12,001 nt of DNA from UBA8687 sp964564655 (GCA_964564655.1 CAZMBO010000051.1:1-12001); one strand, 5' to 3'; shown: positions 1 through 8,611, counted from the stretch's first letter. A program made the numbers and translations. The notes: a model not told the origin generated them from the letters alone.

Positions 1-200
1 ACCCAAGAATATAATAAAAAAATATACTTGCCTATCAAAATCTAACTCGCTAAATAATTAAACCCATCCGAGCTAAGAACTCTTATCGAAGATAGTAATG
101 ATAATATGCGTCTTAATGGAGAATTTTTTAAAGCAAAATAAACACTTCGTTTTAGTTTATAGAAGATTTATCAGAAAAATATCCATTACAGTATTTAGTT

Positions 201-2309
201 CTATTCCCTCCTGATCATCCAACCCTCCAGAAGGAGAATTGCCACAACAAGGAGAAATAGAGGGGTGGCGAGCATTATTCCCCCAGAAGATGGCAGTTTT
301 GATCCACTTAACTCTGGACGTTTTATCGTAACCTTAAGGTTGGGTAAAAAAGTTTTAATATTTTCCTCAGAAATTTTTTGTGGTGAAGATTCTTTAGTAT
401 CAACATTTATTGTGAAAGTACCTACCGGTTGAGACCCTAATGGAAGTTTTGTAATAGTTTTTCGTGTGTGTTCTTCGGGCAATTCAAAGACTCGATAAAT
501 ACCTGGGGTCTGAGTTTCTTTGAAGGTAGCCTGACCGTCTGCATTCATTGTTAAATGGAGGTTGCCCTTTGGGGTTTGGACCACCCATTGACCTTGTTCT
601 TTACTTTGGTGATAGGATTCCCCTACCAAAAGGTTTTGGTGAGAAATATTTTCAAGTCCGCGCGCCGCATACTGGGTCCACCTTTGTATCCAAGGAAGAA
701 AAGTTGGTTGAATAGGAAATTCATTCCATTCTCGATCTAGAGAACTAAGAAAAACTATGATTTTCCCTTTACCAGAGTCGTTTTCTATAACTGCTGGGTT
801 TTGATTGGTAAACCAGTTGGCTATTTTAAAATTTTTTCCGTCTCTAGCCTGAATTGTATAAATTGAATGGAAAGCAATTTCTTTCATTTCCTCAATGGCT
901 TTGGTGGAAAATGCCTGCATAACAGGATGCTTAGTATTTTTAAATAATAGGTGGGTCTTTTCAATATTTTGTATTGCCTTTAGGGTAATTGGTAACAGGT
1001 TACCAAGTTTTTCATTGTAATATTTTGCATCTATTTGGTTGCCCATGCCAAATATTAAAGCTCCACCGCGCAAAACAAAACTTTCAAGTTCCAGTTCATA
1101 GCCTATAGGAAGTTCTCTTACGTTAGCGAGAATGACTACAGAAAAATCTGATAGCTTTCTTAATGGAAGCTCCGCTAGAGTCGAGATAGTGGGATCAATA
1201 TGAGAAACGGATACAGAAAATGGATTGAGAGCACGTTCCAGATAAAAAGATTCGCTTTGATGTGAAACAGCACCAGGATCTCCGTCTACAACAAGAACCT
1301 TAATGTTTTGGTTGGGATGATGAGAAAAATAGCGTCTACTATCTGTTGGTAAAACATCATCGCCTGCTTTAATTTGTCCTTGTATAGGATCCCCTTTACG
1401 TAATGGAATAGAAAATTCTTCGGAAATTGTTTGCCCAGCTGAAATGTCTACCAGAATTTCTTTTTCTAATTCTTTATCAAAAATCAATGAAACAGGTAAG
1501 CGTTGATTTTCATTTGAGTAATTTTTAATAGTTGATCTTATTTTCAAGATGCGGCTACGTGCTAAAAATTCCTGATGGGTCTGAACGTTTTCTACCGCTA
1601 TCTGGTTTCTTTTTAAAGATAAGGCGGAAAAATTGTAAATTTGTAGGGGTATGTTGGGCAACGGTTCGATTTTAGAAAAAACTTCTTCGTCCCATCCATT
1701 TTTATCTAGATCGGTCAATATAATAAGTTTTTTTTTCTTATTATTTGCGATTTTTAGCAGGTTGGCTGCTTTTTCCAGGGTATGACCCATATCCGTTGTT
1801 TGGTATGAGGGTTGTAGGTTTTTGACTAATTTATCAAAGCTGTTCTTTTGTTTTATCCATCCCTGATAGATATGCGCTGGGTGGGATGCGAGAACCAAGC
1901 TGAACTCACTTCCGTCAGGGATTTGCGTTAAAAGTTTTGATAAGAATTGGGTTGCTAACTCAAAAAGAGTTTTTTCTTTTACCTGGGTTCTCATGCTAAA
2001 GGAGTTATCGACAATAAATACATAAGAAGCAGGCGAATTGTTACGAAAAACTTCTGAGTTCCCCAAAGATAAAAACGGGTTTGCCAAAGCAAGACTAAAC
2101 AGGGCAATACCCAGGCATCGAAGAAAGAGTAACAACAGACGATTGGGACTAGACGTTTTTACTGATCGTTTTTGTGATTGAAAAAGCAAATAGACTGCAG
2201 AAAAACGCACATACTTTTGTTGTCGGCGTGTTAATAAATGAATCAAAATGGGTACAGAAATCCCAAATAATCCAAATAAAAAAAAGGGTGAGGAAAAATT
2301 CAGACTCAT
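201..2309 (-). CDS. BatA-type membrane-anchored von Willebrand factor A protein
   Basis: This 702-residue protein begins with a BatA (aerotolerance regulator N-terminal) segment. It has a hydrophobic helix at about residues 8-26, the basic-aromatic stretch RRQQKYVRFSAVYLL, and a second helix at about 58-77. A vWA domain follows (about 95-225) with a MIDAS metal site: D101-x-S103-x-S105, a Thr near 171-172 and the Asp of ILTD (D200). Residues about 335-545 (VLVVDGDPG at 338-346, then RGGALIFGMG) resemble the Rossmann-like glutamine-amidotransferase-type domain of related proteins. The only cysteine in the whole protein is C65, in a membrane helix, so this domain cannot act as an amidotransferase. 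A final helix spans about 678-697. The likely layout is an inner-membrane protein with its middle part outside the membrane. Its ATG overlaps the upstream DUF58 stop as ATGA, so the two are probably translationally coupled. The family works with MoxR ATPases in envelope stress or complex assembly; the specific role here is unknown. Confidence 0.88.
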   Translation of the reverse strand: MSLNFSSPFFLFGLFGISVPILIHLLTRRQQKYVRFSAVYLLFQSQKRSVKTSSPNRLLLLFLRCLGIALFSLALANPFLSLGNSEVFRNNSPASYVFIVDNSFSMRTQVKEKTLFELATQFLSKLLTQIPDGSEFSLVLASHPAHIYQGWIKQKNSFDKLVKNLQPSYQTTDMGHTLEKAANLLKIANNKKKKLIILTDLDKNGWDEEVFSKIEPLPNIPLQIYNFSALSLKRNQIAVENVQTHQEFLARSRILKIRSTIKNYSNENQRLPVSLIFDKELEKEILVDISAGQTISEEFSIPLRKGDPIQGQIKAGDDVLPTDSRRYFSHHPNQNIKVLVVDGDPGAVSHQSESFYLERALNPFSVSVSHIDPTISTLAELPLRKLSDFSVVILANVRELPIGYELELESFVLRGGALIFGMGNQIDAKYYNEKLGNLLPITLKAIQNIEKTHLLFKNTKHPVMQAFSTKAIEEMKEIAFHSIYTIQARDGKNFKIANWFTNQNPAVIENDSGKGKIIVFLSSLDREWNEFPIQPTFLPWIQRWTQYAARGLENISHQNLLVGESYHQSKEQGQWVVQTPKGNLHLTMNADGQATFKETQTPGIYRVFELPEEHTRKTITKLPLGSQPVGTFTINVDTKESSPQKISEENIKTFLPNLKVTIKRPELSGSKLPSSGGIMLATPLFLLVVAILLLEGWMIRRE

Positions 2310-3214
2310 ATTTTTATCAAGCTTTTTCGTTTTATAAGATAATAGCTTAGAGATTGCTGTAAAGGGATAGAGGTGTCCATTAATGCATAATCAACGCCAA
2401 GTCCGTTACTGATATTCTTCAAATGATCGATTTGTTCTTGAATAGCTTTCTGGTATCCTTCGCGAATGTCTATTGGGTCAAGTCCTACTATGGGGTCATC
2501 CTCAAGTGATTCAAATACCGTATCTCCCTCAAAAGGTAAATTCAATTCATCGGGGTGCAGAACATGAAAAAGGATAACTTCCAGCCCTCTAGACCGTAGT
2601 AGTTTTAAACTTTTTTGGATGTCCTGATCCCGGATCAGAAAGTCAGAAATCAAAATTAACATACCTCGGCCTTGCAGGCGTTCGGCTAGCCCTGCGAGAA
2701 CATCCTCAATTTGAGTTACTCCTCCGGTGGAAAGGGTTGAAAGGCCATGCAGGATATGTTGCAAATGTGAAGGTTTAGAGCGAGGCGGTATATGCTTAAC
2801 GACTTGATTGTTGAACGAAGTCAACCCAACTGCGTCAAATTGTTTCAAGAATAAATAGGATAAACCGGCAACCAAATTACAGGCATAGTTGAATTTTGAC
2901 TCCCCTTTATCAACTGGGGACTGATAAGCCATAGATCCGCTGGCATCCAATAGAATTGTACATTTAAGGTTAGTAGATTGCTCAAACTGTTTAACATGGT
3001 ATTGGTCAGTTTTTCCTGCCACTTTCCAATCAATATGACGGATTTCATCGCCAGGCGTATAATCTTTGTATTCTGCAAATTCCACGCTTGATCCTTTATG
3101 GCGGCTCCGGTGTTGGCCTGTGAGTAAGCCGTCTACCAAATTCATCGCCGTAATTTTTAGTGAAGAAATGCGGGCAAGAACTTGCGGGTCATAATTTTGT
3201 GATACTTTATCCAT
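2306..3214 (-). CDS. DUF58 / vWA-like protein, MoxR-partner type
   Basis: This 302-residue soluble protein carries the DUF58 signature at residues about 41-66, with EFAEYKDYTPGDEIRHIDW at its centre. A vWA-like fold follows, with an intact MIDAS motif (D90-A-S92-G-S94 in LLDASGSM) and a later LISD (D191). The length is normal for the family. DUF58 proteins usually sit in operons between a MoxR AAA+ ATPase and BatA-like membrane vWA proteins. Here the BatA partner follows with an ATGA overlap, but the upstream visible gene is recG, and no MoxR gene is seen. The ATG at 3214 opens the conserved domain at a sensible distance; no Shine-Dalgarno is apparent. A weak promoter candidate (TTGAGA at 3310-3305, then TTATAG at 3286-3281, 18-base spacer) lies about 70 bases upstream on the same strand. 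Family identity is secure; function is inferred only from the family. Confidence 0.9.
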   Translation of the reverse strand: MDKVSQNYDPQVLARISSLKITAMNLVDGLLTGQHRSRHKGSSVEFAEYKDYTPGDEIRHIDWKVAGKTDQYHVKQFEQSTNLKCTILLDASGSMAYQSPVDKGESKFNYACNLVAGLSYLFLKQFDAVGLTSFNNQVVKHIPPRSKPSHLQHILHGLSTLSTGGVTQIEDVLAGLAERLQGRGMLILISDFLIRDQDIQKSLKLLRSRGLEVILFHVLHPDELNLPFEGDTVFESLEDDPIVGLDPIDIREGYQKAIQEQIDHLKNISNGLGVDYALMDTSIPLQQSLSYYLIKRKSLIKI

Positions 3215-3390
3215 AATTTTCTAAATTGAAGGAAGTTAAACTCCGGTCATTGTCTCATAAAATTTTAAGAGGACAAAAACCTATAACTCCAGTTCTCAGC
3301 CTTTTCTCAAGGATAATCTTGTAGAGGGTTGACATTGGAGGGGAGACTTATAGAATAACTCTTTCTTTTTAAAAATTGATTGAGTGAATT

Positions 3391-3490
3391 NNNNNNNNNN
3401 NNNNNNNNNNNNNNNNNNNNNNNNNNNNNNNNNNNNNNNNNNNNNNNNNNNNNNNNNNNNNNNNNNNNNNNNNNNNNNNNNNNNNNNNNN
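3391..3490. other. assembly gap, 100 N
   Basis: This is a run of exactly 100 N, the same length as the second gap in the window, so it is most likely a placeholder of unknown true size. It falls at the 3' end of recG. Translation across it stays open in one frame, but that is not evidence of continuity. Two of the three minus-strand frames are open for about 27-30 codons immediately after the gap. Confidence 0.97.
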
Positions 3491-5580
3491 AAGCGCTGAA
3501 CAGCATTTTTTAGAGGTTGGTTTTCAGAGTTTTCAAGGTTAGGGTCGCGATCAATCAATGCAAAAGCTTCTTTTCTAGCAACATCAAGAATTTTAATATC
3601 TCTAATCAAGTTGGCAATTTTCAAAATAGGCAATCCTGATTGTCGAGTTCCCATAAAATCTCCAGGACCTCTAATCTTTAAATCCTCTTCGGCAATATCG
3701 AATCCGTCCCGTGAGGTTTGCATCGCCCTCATTCTTGCTTTCCCTTCTTCAGAAATGGGGAAGTAGGAGACTAAAAGGCAGTGTGATGCATGCTTGCCTC
3801 GACCTACTCTTCCTCTAAGCTGGTGGAGTTGCGCCAAGCCAAACCGTTCAGCATGTTCGATGATCATCACTGTAGCGTTGGGAATGTCGATGCCCACTTC
3901 GATTACTGTCGTCGATACAAGAACTTTTATTTCTTTTTTGAGGAACCGTGCCATGATTTTCTGGCGTTCTTCTTTTTTGAGTTTCCCATGGATAAGGCAG
4001 ACGCTTAATTCTGGGAACCTCTCTTGAATGGATTCGAAAATAGTGACAGCAGCTTTTAAGTCCATTAACTCGGATTCTTCAATAAGAGGGCATACGACAA
4101 AAGCCTGTCTTCCAAGTTTAATTTGCGACTCCATTAGTTCATAGGCTTTGTCTTGTTGTTTTTCATAAAACACTTGTGTGGTTATAAGTTGTCTTCCAGG
4201 AGGAAATTCGTCCAGTAAAGAGACGTCCATATCTCCATATATAGTCAAGGCCAAGGATCTTGGTATCGGTGTTGCTGTCATAATTAGCAGATGAGGGTTA
4301 TTGCCTTTTTTCCCGAGTGCCTCTCTTTGCAATACACCAAAACGGTGTTGTTCATCGACTACAGCCAGTCCTAAATTTTTAAATTTAATTTCTTTTTGTA
4401 CCAAGGAATGTGTGCCGATGGTGATGCGAGTTTTTCCTGATTCTATATCCTGATAAACGGCTTCTCGCTCTTTTCCTTTTAAAGTTCCTGTGACGAGTGC
4501 TAGTTCGATTCCAAGCGCATCACAATAGGGGCGGATGTTGAGATAATGCTGTTCGGCTAGAATTTCAGTCGGTACCATTAATGCCGTCTGTTTTTCGTTG
4601 TCAACTCCGGTGAACAGTGTGATGAGGGCTACTATGGTTTTTCCACATCCAACATCTCCCTGAATAAGACGATTCATGGGTTTTTCTTTTTCCAAGTCTT
4701 CCATAATATCTGCTAGCACTCTTTTTTGGGCTTTTGTCAATTGGAAAGGTAAGAGTTTTATGAAACGTTTAATTAGGTCTCCTCGAGTTTTAAAAGCAGT
4801 TCCCGTTTGAATCTTTCCAGCATGCTTTTTCTTGAAAGCTAATCCGGTTTGAATTAGAAATAACTCTTCAAAGATCAACCTTTTTTGTGCTGGAGTTTTA
4901 AACTTAGCGAGGTCTTTCGCAGTGTAATCTTCCGAAGCTGGGAAATGAACCTGGTTAAAGGCTTCAGACCTGGAAAGAAATTTGTGTCGAAGTAATAAAT
5001 CTTCTGGAATAACTTCCTCGACCAGGGGTAAATATTTCTCGAGTACATTATTAAGTATGTTACGTATGGATTTCTGATGCAGCCCCTCTGTTGTGTGATA
5101 GACAGGAACGATTTTCCCAATTTCAAGGGGGACTGTTGTTTCATCTGTTATCCGTTCTGTGTCTGGATGGACGATTTCTAATTGGTTTCTTTTATTGACG
5201 GTGGGTTTTCCAAATACAATAAGTTTTTCCCCTGTCTGAAATTTTTTCATCATATTGGTTTCGTTAAAGCGAAAAAATTTTGCGCGGGTAGTTCCTGTTT
5301 CATCTTGAAATATTACTTCGAAAACTCTTTTTCGACGGCCCATATAGATGGTGCCGGAGCTGAGTACTTCAGCGATAAAGGTTGCAAACTCGTCCGGTAT
5401 GAGGTCAGAAATTGTTTTAAGCTGGCTCCTATCTTCATAACGAAAGGGCAGAAAATATAGGAAGTCTTCTATAGCTTTTAGTTGCAGCTTTTGCAACAGG
5501 AGCGCTTTTTTAGGCCCAACCCCTTTTATAAATTGGATAGGGTCATCCAATGATGGTTTTTTCCATCCGGTCGAATTCAT
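3491..5580 (-). CDS. recG: ATP-dependent DNA helicase RecG, 3' end in gap
   Basis: RecG is a monomeric superfamily 2 helicase that regresses stalled replication forks and processes branched recombination intermediates. The 696 visible residues show the whole family layout. An N-terminal wedge region comprises a helix-hairpin-helix-like IKGVGPKKALLLQ at 18-30 and an OB-fold at about 65-150. The helicase lobes follow: Walker A GDVGCGKT (308-315), DEQH box (409-412), MTATPIPRSLA (434-444) and QLRGRVGRG (587-595). The TRG region, EEDLKIRGPGDFMGTRQSG (631-649), comes last. RecG proteins usually end within about 10-20 residues of the point where the N run begins, and E. coli RecG is 693 residues long. 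The real stop is therefore probably inside the gap; an open reading as far as 3307 adds 27 residues unlike any RecG tail. The ATG at 5580 is preceded by GGAGAAGG at a long 13-base spacing. It is divergent from rel/spoT. Confidence 0.96.
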
Positions 5581-5630
5581 GGCACAATAGTAGCCTTCTC
5601 CGCAAACAGGGGCAAGGGTTTGATTGTTGA

Positions 5631-5659
5631 TTGACAGGAAAAAATTGTGGAAGTATCCT
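5631..5659 (+). promoter_or_regulatory. candidate sigma-70 promoter for rel/spoT
   Basis: A perfect -35 TTGACA (5631-5636), a 17-base spacer and -10 TATCCT (5654-5659, four of six matches) point towards the rel/spoT gene. The start of transcription would be near 5666, giving a leader of about 75 bases. Position, spacing and -35 are convincing; the -10 is only fair. Confidence 0.5.
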
Positions 5660-5670
5660 TAATGTAAGGA

Positions 5671-5699
5671 ATTATAGGCTAGCAATACTATTGTTTAGA
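5671..5699 (-). promoter_or_regulatory. candidate promoter for recG
   Basis: On the minus strand a perfect -10 TATAAT (5676-5671) lies 17 bases from a weak -35 TCTAAA (5699-5694, three of six). Transcription would start near 5664, about 85 bases before the recG ATG. It faces the rel/spoT promoter candidate with only 11 bases between the two -10 boxes, so polymerases could not occupy both at once if both are real. Confidence 0.38.
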
Positions 5700-5740
5700 A
5701 GTGGAATTCTGTCTGGGCGGTCTTTAAAAGTTTTTTAATT

Positions 5741-7975
5741 ATGAAGATTCAAGATCTTACAGAGGCACTTTCAAAATACCTTCCTGATGCTGATATCGGC
5801 ATTGTACAAAAGGCTTATGAATATTCAGCCAAGGCCCACCGGGGACAAAGCCGAAGATCAGGGGAGGCGTACATATCCCATCCTCTTGAAGTTGCCAACA
5901 ACCTCGTTAAATTGAAAATGGATGAAACCACATTAGCCGCAGGGTTATTGCACGATACCATTGAGGACACATTGTCCACTCCTAAAGAAATTCAGAAATT
6001 GTTTGGAGATGAAATTTTTCAGTTGGTGGATGGCGTCACCAAAATAAGTAAGATGAATTTTTCGAGCCGCGAAGAAATTCAGGCAGAAAATTATCGCAAG
6101 ATGATCTTTGCCATGGCAAAAGACATTCGCGTGGTTCTAATCAAACTCGCCGATCGAGCTCATAATGTGCAAACTCTGGAGTCACTTTCTGAAGAAAGGC
6201 GAAGAAGAATTGCCAGAGAAACTATCGATATCTATGCTCCCATTGCCAATCGACTTGGAATAGGCTGGCTGAAGACAGAATTAGAAAATGGTTCTTTCCG
6301 TTATCTTTATCCTGAAGAATACAAGGCTATTAGAGAAAAGGTAGTCAAAGGCCAAGACTATCGCGATAAGTATGTGGAAAAATCAATACAACGGTTAGAA
6401 AAGGAATTAAAATCCGTTCAAATTACAGGCAAGGTTGTTGGTCGACCTAAAAACTACTACAGCATATATAAAAAAATGATGGATCAGAATATTAGTTTTG
6501 AAGATGTTTATGATCTTGTGGGTTTAAGAGTTTTGACAGACTCTTTACAGAATTGTTATTCCATTCTCGGTCTTGTGCATTCGCTCTGGAAGCCGATACC
6601 GGGTAAATTTAAAGATTATATTGCGATGCCAAAACCAAACAGATACCAGTCTCTTCATACAACGGTTATTGGCCCTCGGGGCGAAAGAGTTGAAGTGCAA
6701 ATTCGCTCTGATGAGATGCACAAGACTTGTGAAGATGGAATTGCCGCTCACTGGAGATACAAAGAAACTGATGATCAGGGCAAAAAGAACATAAATAATC
6801 AGCTCCTCTGGGTTCGTCATTTGCTTGAAAACCAGAAAGACTTGATGAATCCAAAAGAGTTTTTAAATGCATTTAAGGTGAATCTTTTTCCGCATGAGGT
6901 TTTTGTTTTTACTCCTGAAGGTGAGGTTGTTGCGCTGCCTTATAATGCAACGCCAATTGATTTCGCATTTCAGGTCCATACCGATTTGGGTTGCCATTTT
7001 CAGTCGGCAAAGGTAAATGGAAAGACTGTTCCACTGCGTTATAAATTAAGAAATGGTGATCAGGTGGAGGTTGTGACTTCAGAGGATGCTTCACCCAGTC
7101 GAGATTGGCTAGCTTTTGTGAAAACTCACAAAGCACGCAACCGAATCTCAAGTTTTATAAATAATGAAGAAAGAGCAGGCAGTCTCGAGCTTGGAAAAGA
7201 ATTATTAGAAAAGGAAATCCGCGATTACGGTTTCGATCCTATTCAGGTATTAAATCATGAAGGGCTAAAGGGAGCGGCTCACGCTTGCGGTTTTAAATCT
7301 CCAGAGAGTTTGTTTGCGGGGATAGGAATTGGAAAACTTTCAACGTACCATGTATTAGAAAAGCTTCTGCCTAAAGAAAAGCTGGAAGGGAAAAAACCCA
7401 AAGAGGAGACCTTGGTCAAACTCAAGGAAAATAAACCAGAAAATGCCATTAAGGTCCAATGTCTTAACGAAAATATAATGATCCGAATAGGTAAATGTTG
7501 TCACCCTTTACCAGGAGAACCTATTGTAGGTTATATGACACGTGGAAGAGGAGTAACAGTACACCATATTGATTGCCCTAGTATGGTCAAGGTGATTGAT
7601 GATTCGGAAAGGCTATTAGGTGTGGAATGGGATACTGGAAGTAAAACAATCTATCAGGCTCATATCGCCATCGTTGCTTCAGATAACCCAGGAATATTTG
7701 CGAGTATTGGCACTGCATTTGCTGAAGAAGGAATCAATCTTACTCGAGCAAATGTTCAACAGGGAGCTCATAAAAGAGCTTATTTTGACGTTTCCATCGA
7801 GATCCATGATGTGGAACACCTGAATCAGACTTTGGAAAAAATCAGACAAGTTGAAGGCGTAATTTACCTAGAACGATTGAAAGATTTAAATAAAAGCTCA
7901 CCTGTAAAAAATAGATTAGAAGGAATGGGGAAGCGCCTTGAACTAAAGGGCGAAAAAAAACTGATAGTAAACTAA
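5741..7975 (+). CDS. spoT: bifunctional (p)ppGpp synthetase/hydrolase (RelA/SpoT family)
   Basis: This 744-residue long RSH enzyme makes and degrades the alarmone (p)ppGpp in the stringent response. The hydrolase HD domain is intact: H47 (YISHP), the H71-D72 pair in LLHDTIEDT, and D138/N142 in LADRAHN. Hydrolysis should therefore be active. The synthetase domain is also complete: GRPKNYYSIYKKM (234-246), YDLVGLRVL (257-265), RYQSLHTTV (301-309) and EVQIR (318-322). A TGS domain follows at about 385-447, a Cys/His zinc-finger-type domain (C586, C587, H588, H609, C612) and a C-terminal ACT domain at about 638-712. A 30-residue Lys-rich tail comes after the ACT domain. The RXKD motif typical of bifunctional enzymes reads KFKD (289-292). 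The ATG at 5741 starts the family N-terminus; no Shine-Dalgarno is visible. The name rel would be equally suitable. Confidence 0.96.
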   Translation: MKIQDLTEALSKYLPDADIGIVQKAYEYSAKAHRGQSRRSGEAYISHPLEVANNLVKLKMDETTLAAGLLHDTIEDTLSTPKEIQKLFGDEIFQLVDGVTKISKMNFSSREEIQAENYRKMIFAMAKDIRVVLIKLADRAHNVQTLESLSEERRRRIARETIDIYAPIANRLGIGWLKTELENGSFRYLYPEEYKAIREKVVKGQDYRDKYVEKSIQRLEKELKSVQITGKVVGRPKNYYSIYKKMMDQNISFEDVYDLVGLRVLTDSLQNCYSILGLVHSLWKPIPGKFKDYIAMPKPNRYQSLHTTVIGPRGERVEVQIRSDEMHKTCEDGIAAHWRYKETDDQGKKNINNQLLWVRHLLENQKDLMNPKEFLNAFKVNLFPHEVFVFTPEGEVVALPYNATPIDFAFQVHTDLGCHFQSAKVNGKTVPLRYKLRNGDQVEVVTSEDASPSRDWLAFVKTHKARNRISSFINNEERAGSLELGKELLEKEIRDYGFDPIQVLNHEGLKGAAHACGFKSPESLFAGIGIGKLSTYHVLEKLLPKEKLEGKKPKEETLVKLKENKPENAIKVQCLNENIMIRIGKCCHPLPGEPIVGYMTRGRGVTVHHIDCPSMVKVIDDSERLLGVEWDTGSKTIYQAHIAIVASDNPGIFASIGTAFAEEGINLTRANVQQGAHKRAYFDVSIEIHDVEHLNQTLEKIRQVEGVIYLERLKDLNKSSPVKNRLEGMGKRLELKGEKKLIVN

Positions 7976-8163
7976 ACCGCTTTTGTTATTTTTCCCGATT
8001 TTAGGCATCGGGTACAAACCTTCATGGTTTTTATAGACCCCTTTAAAACAACTCGTAGTTTTTTCAGGTTTGGTTTCCATACTCTACGGGTTCTGTTATT
8101 GGCATGACTGACATTGTTGCCAAATTGGGGTTTTTTGTCACAAACTTGACATTGCTGGGACAT
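7972..8163 (-). CDS. rpmB: 50S ribosomal protein L28 (four-cysteine form)
   Basis: This is a 63-residue L28 of the large ribosomal subunit. It has the expected CQVCDKKPQFGNNVSHANN-type start, the NRTRRVWKPNL segment at about 23-33 and a C-terminal CTRCLKSGKI. Two CxxC pairs (C5/C8 and C50/C53) form the zinc-ribbon version of L28, which in many bacteria has a cysteine-free counterpart used under zinc limitation. The ATG at 8163 has GGAG (8174-8171) at a 7-base spacing, the clearest ribosome binding site in the window. Its TAG (7974-7972) overlaps the end of the convergent rel/spoT gene by four bases, so the two messages must be complementary at their 3' ends. It is transcribed divergently from the DUF1858 gene. 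Confidence 0.95.
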   Translation of the reverse strand: MSQQCQVCDKKPQFGNNVSHANNRTRRVWKPNLKKLRVVLKGSIKTMKVCTRCLKSGKITKAV

Positions 8164-8251
8164 CTAAATGCTCCGAAAAATATTGTCATAAAGAGTGGTA
8201 GATGCTAGCATAACCCTGTTGAGTGAGCAAGATTAATTGAGTGATAAAGCT

Positions 8252-8482
8252 ATGGTAATCAACAAAAACTCCACAATAAATGAGATTCTCAGTGCCTATC
8301 CTGACGCTAAGAGATTTTTTAATGAGCGGGAAATGGCGTGTACCAGTTGTTTTGCTGTCAACTTTGATACTTTGGAAAAAGGGGCCCTTATGCATGGCTT
8401 GGAGGTAAACGCTCTCATTGATCAACTCAATAACTTCCTAAAAACACTACCCACACCTATTATTTCGCCGCAACAGAAGTAA
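8252..8482 (+). CDS. DUF1858-type small CxxC protein
   Basis: This 76-residue cytoplasmic protein matches the DUF1858 family, also described as the hybrid-cluster-protein-associated disulfide domain. It opens with STINEILSAYPDAKRFF, then MACTSC (C30, C33), then ETL-like DTLEKGALMHGLEVNALIDQ. The family consists of small stand-alone or fused domains with a redox-capable CxxC or single Cys; its substrate or partner is not settled. I chose the ATG at 8252 because family members begin with a short M-I/V-x-K/N leader before the first helix. A TTG at 8237 would add five residues and cannot be excluded. No strong Shine-Dalgarno precedes either. It converges on flgM with 129 bases between, in which I see no clear terminator. 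Confidence 0.85.
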   Translation: MVINKNSTINEILSAYPDAKRFFNEREMACTSCFAVNFDTLEKGALMHGLEVNALIDQLNNFLKTLPTPIISPQQK

Positions 8483-8611
8483 CCTCTGGGTGCTTAAATT
8501 TTATTATGGGTTATTTGTACAGGAGAAGGCCAAGTCAACCACTATGAATTCAATCCAGCCGATTCAATAGTATGCGAGGGAATGAAATAAAGGTTTGGTC
8601 AGGTTTAAAAC

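Noticed and set aside
83..90. TTATCGAA as a second sigma-28 -10 element
   Set aside because: No TAAA-type -35 at the required spacing and only a partial -10 match.
138..160. ATAAAC/GTTTAT stem-loop downstream of the BatA gene as a terminator
   Set aside because: Six pairs with one G-C and an 11-base loop, followed on the minus strand by TTTTGCTTT; too weak to call.
3307..3390. C-terminal extension of RecG after the gap
   Set aside because: Two minus-strand frames are open there, the sequence is unlike a RecG tail, and the gap length is arbitrary.
7994..8012. CCCGAT/ATCGGG hairpin after the rel/spoT stop as a terminator
   Set aside because: Six-pair stem, but no T run follows on either strand, and it lies inside the conserved end of rpmB.
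8237..8251. TTG start for the DUF1858 gene
   Set aside because: The ATG at 8252 fits the family N-terminus better; the TTG lacks a better ribosome binding site.
8483..8611. Small gene or terminator between the DUF1858 gene and flgM
   Set aside because: Only a direct repeat of ATTCAAT was found, with no stem-loop or supported ORF.
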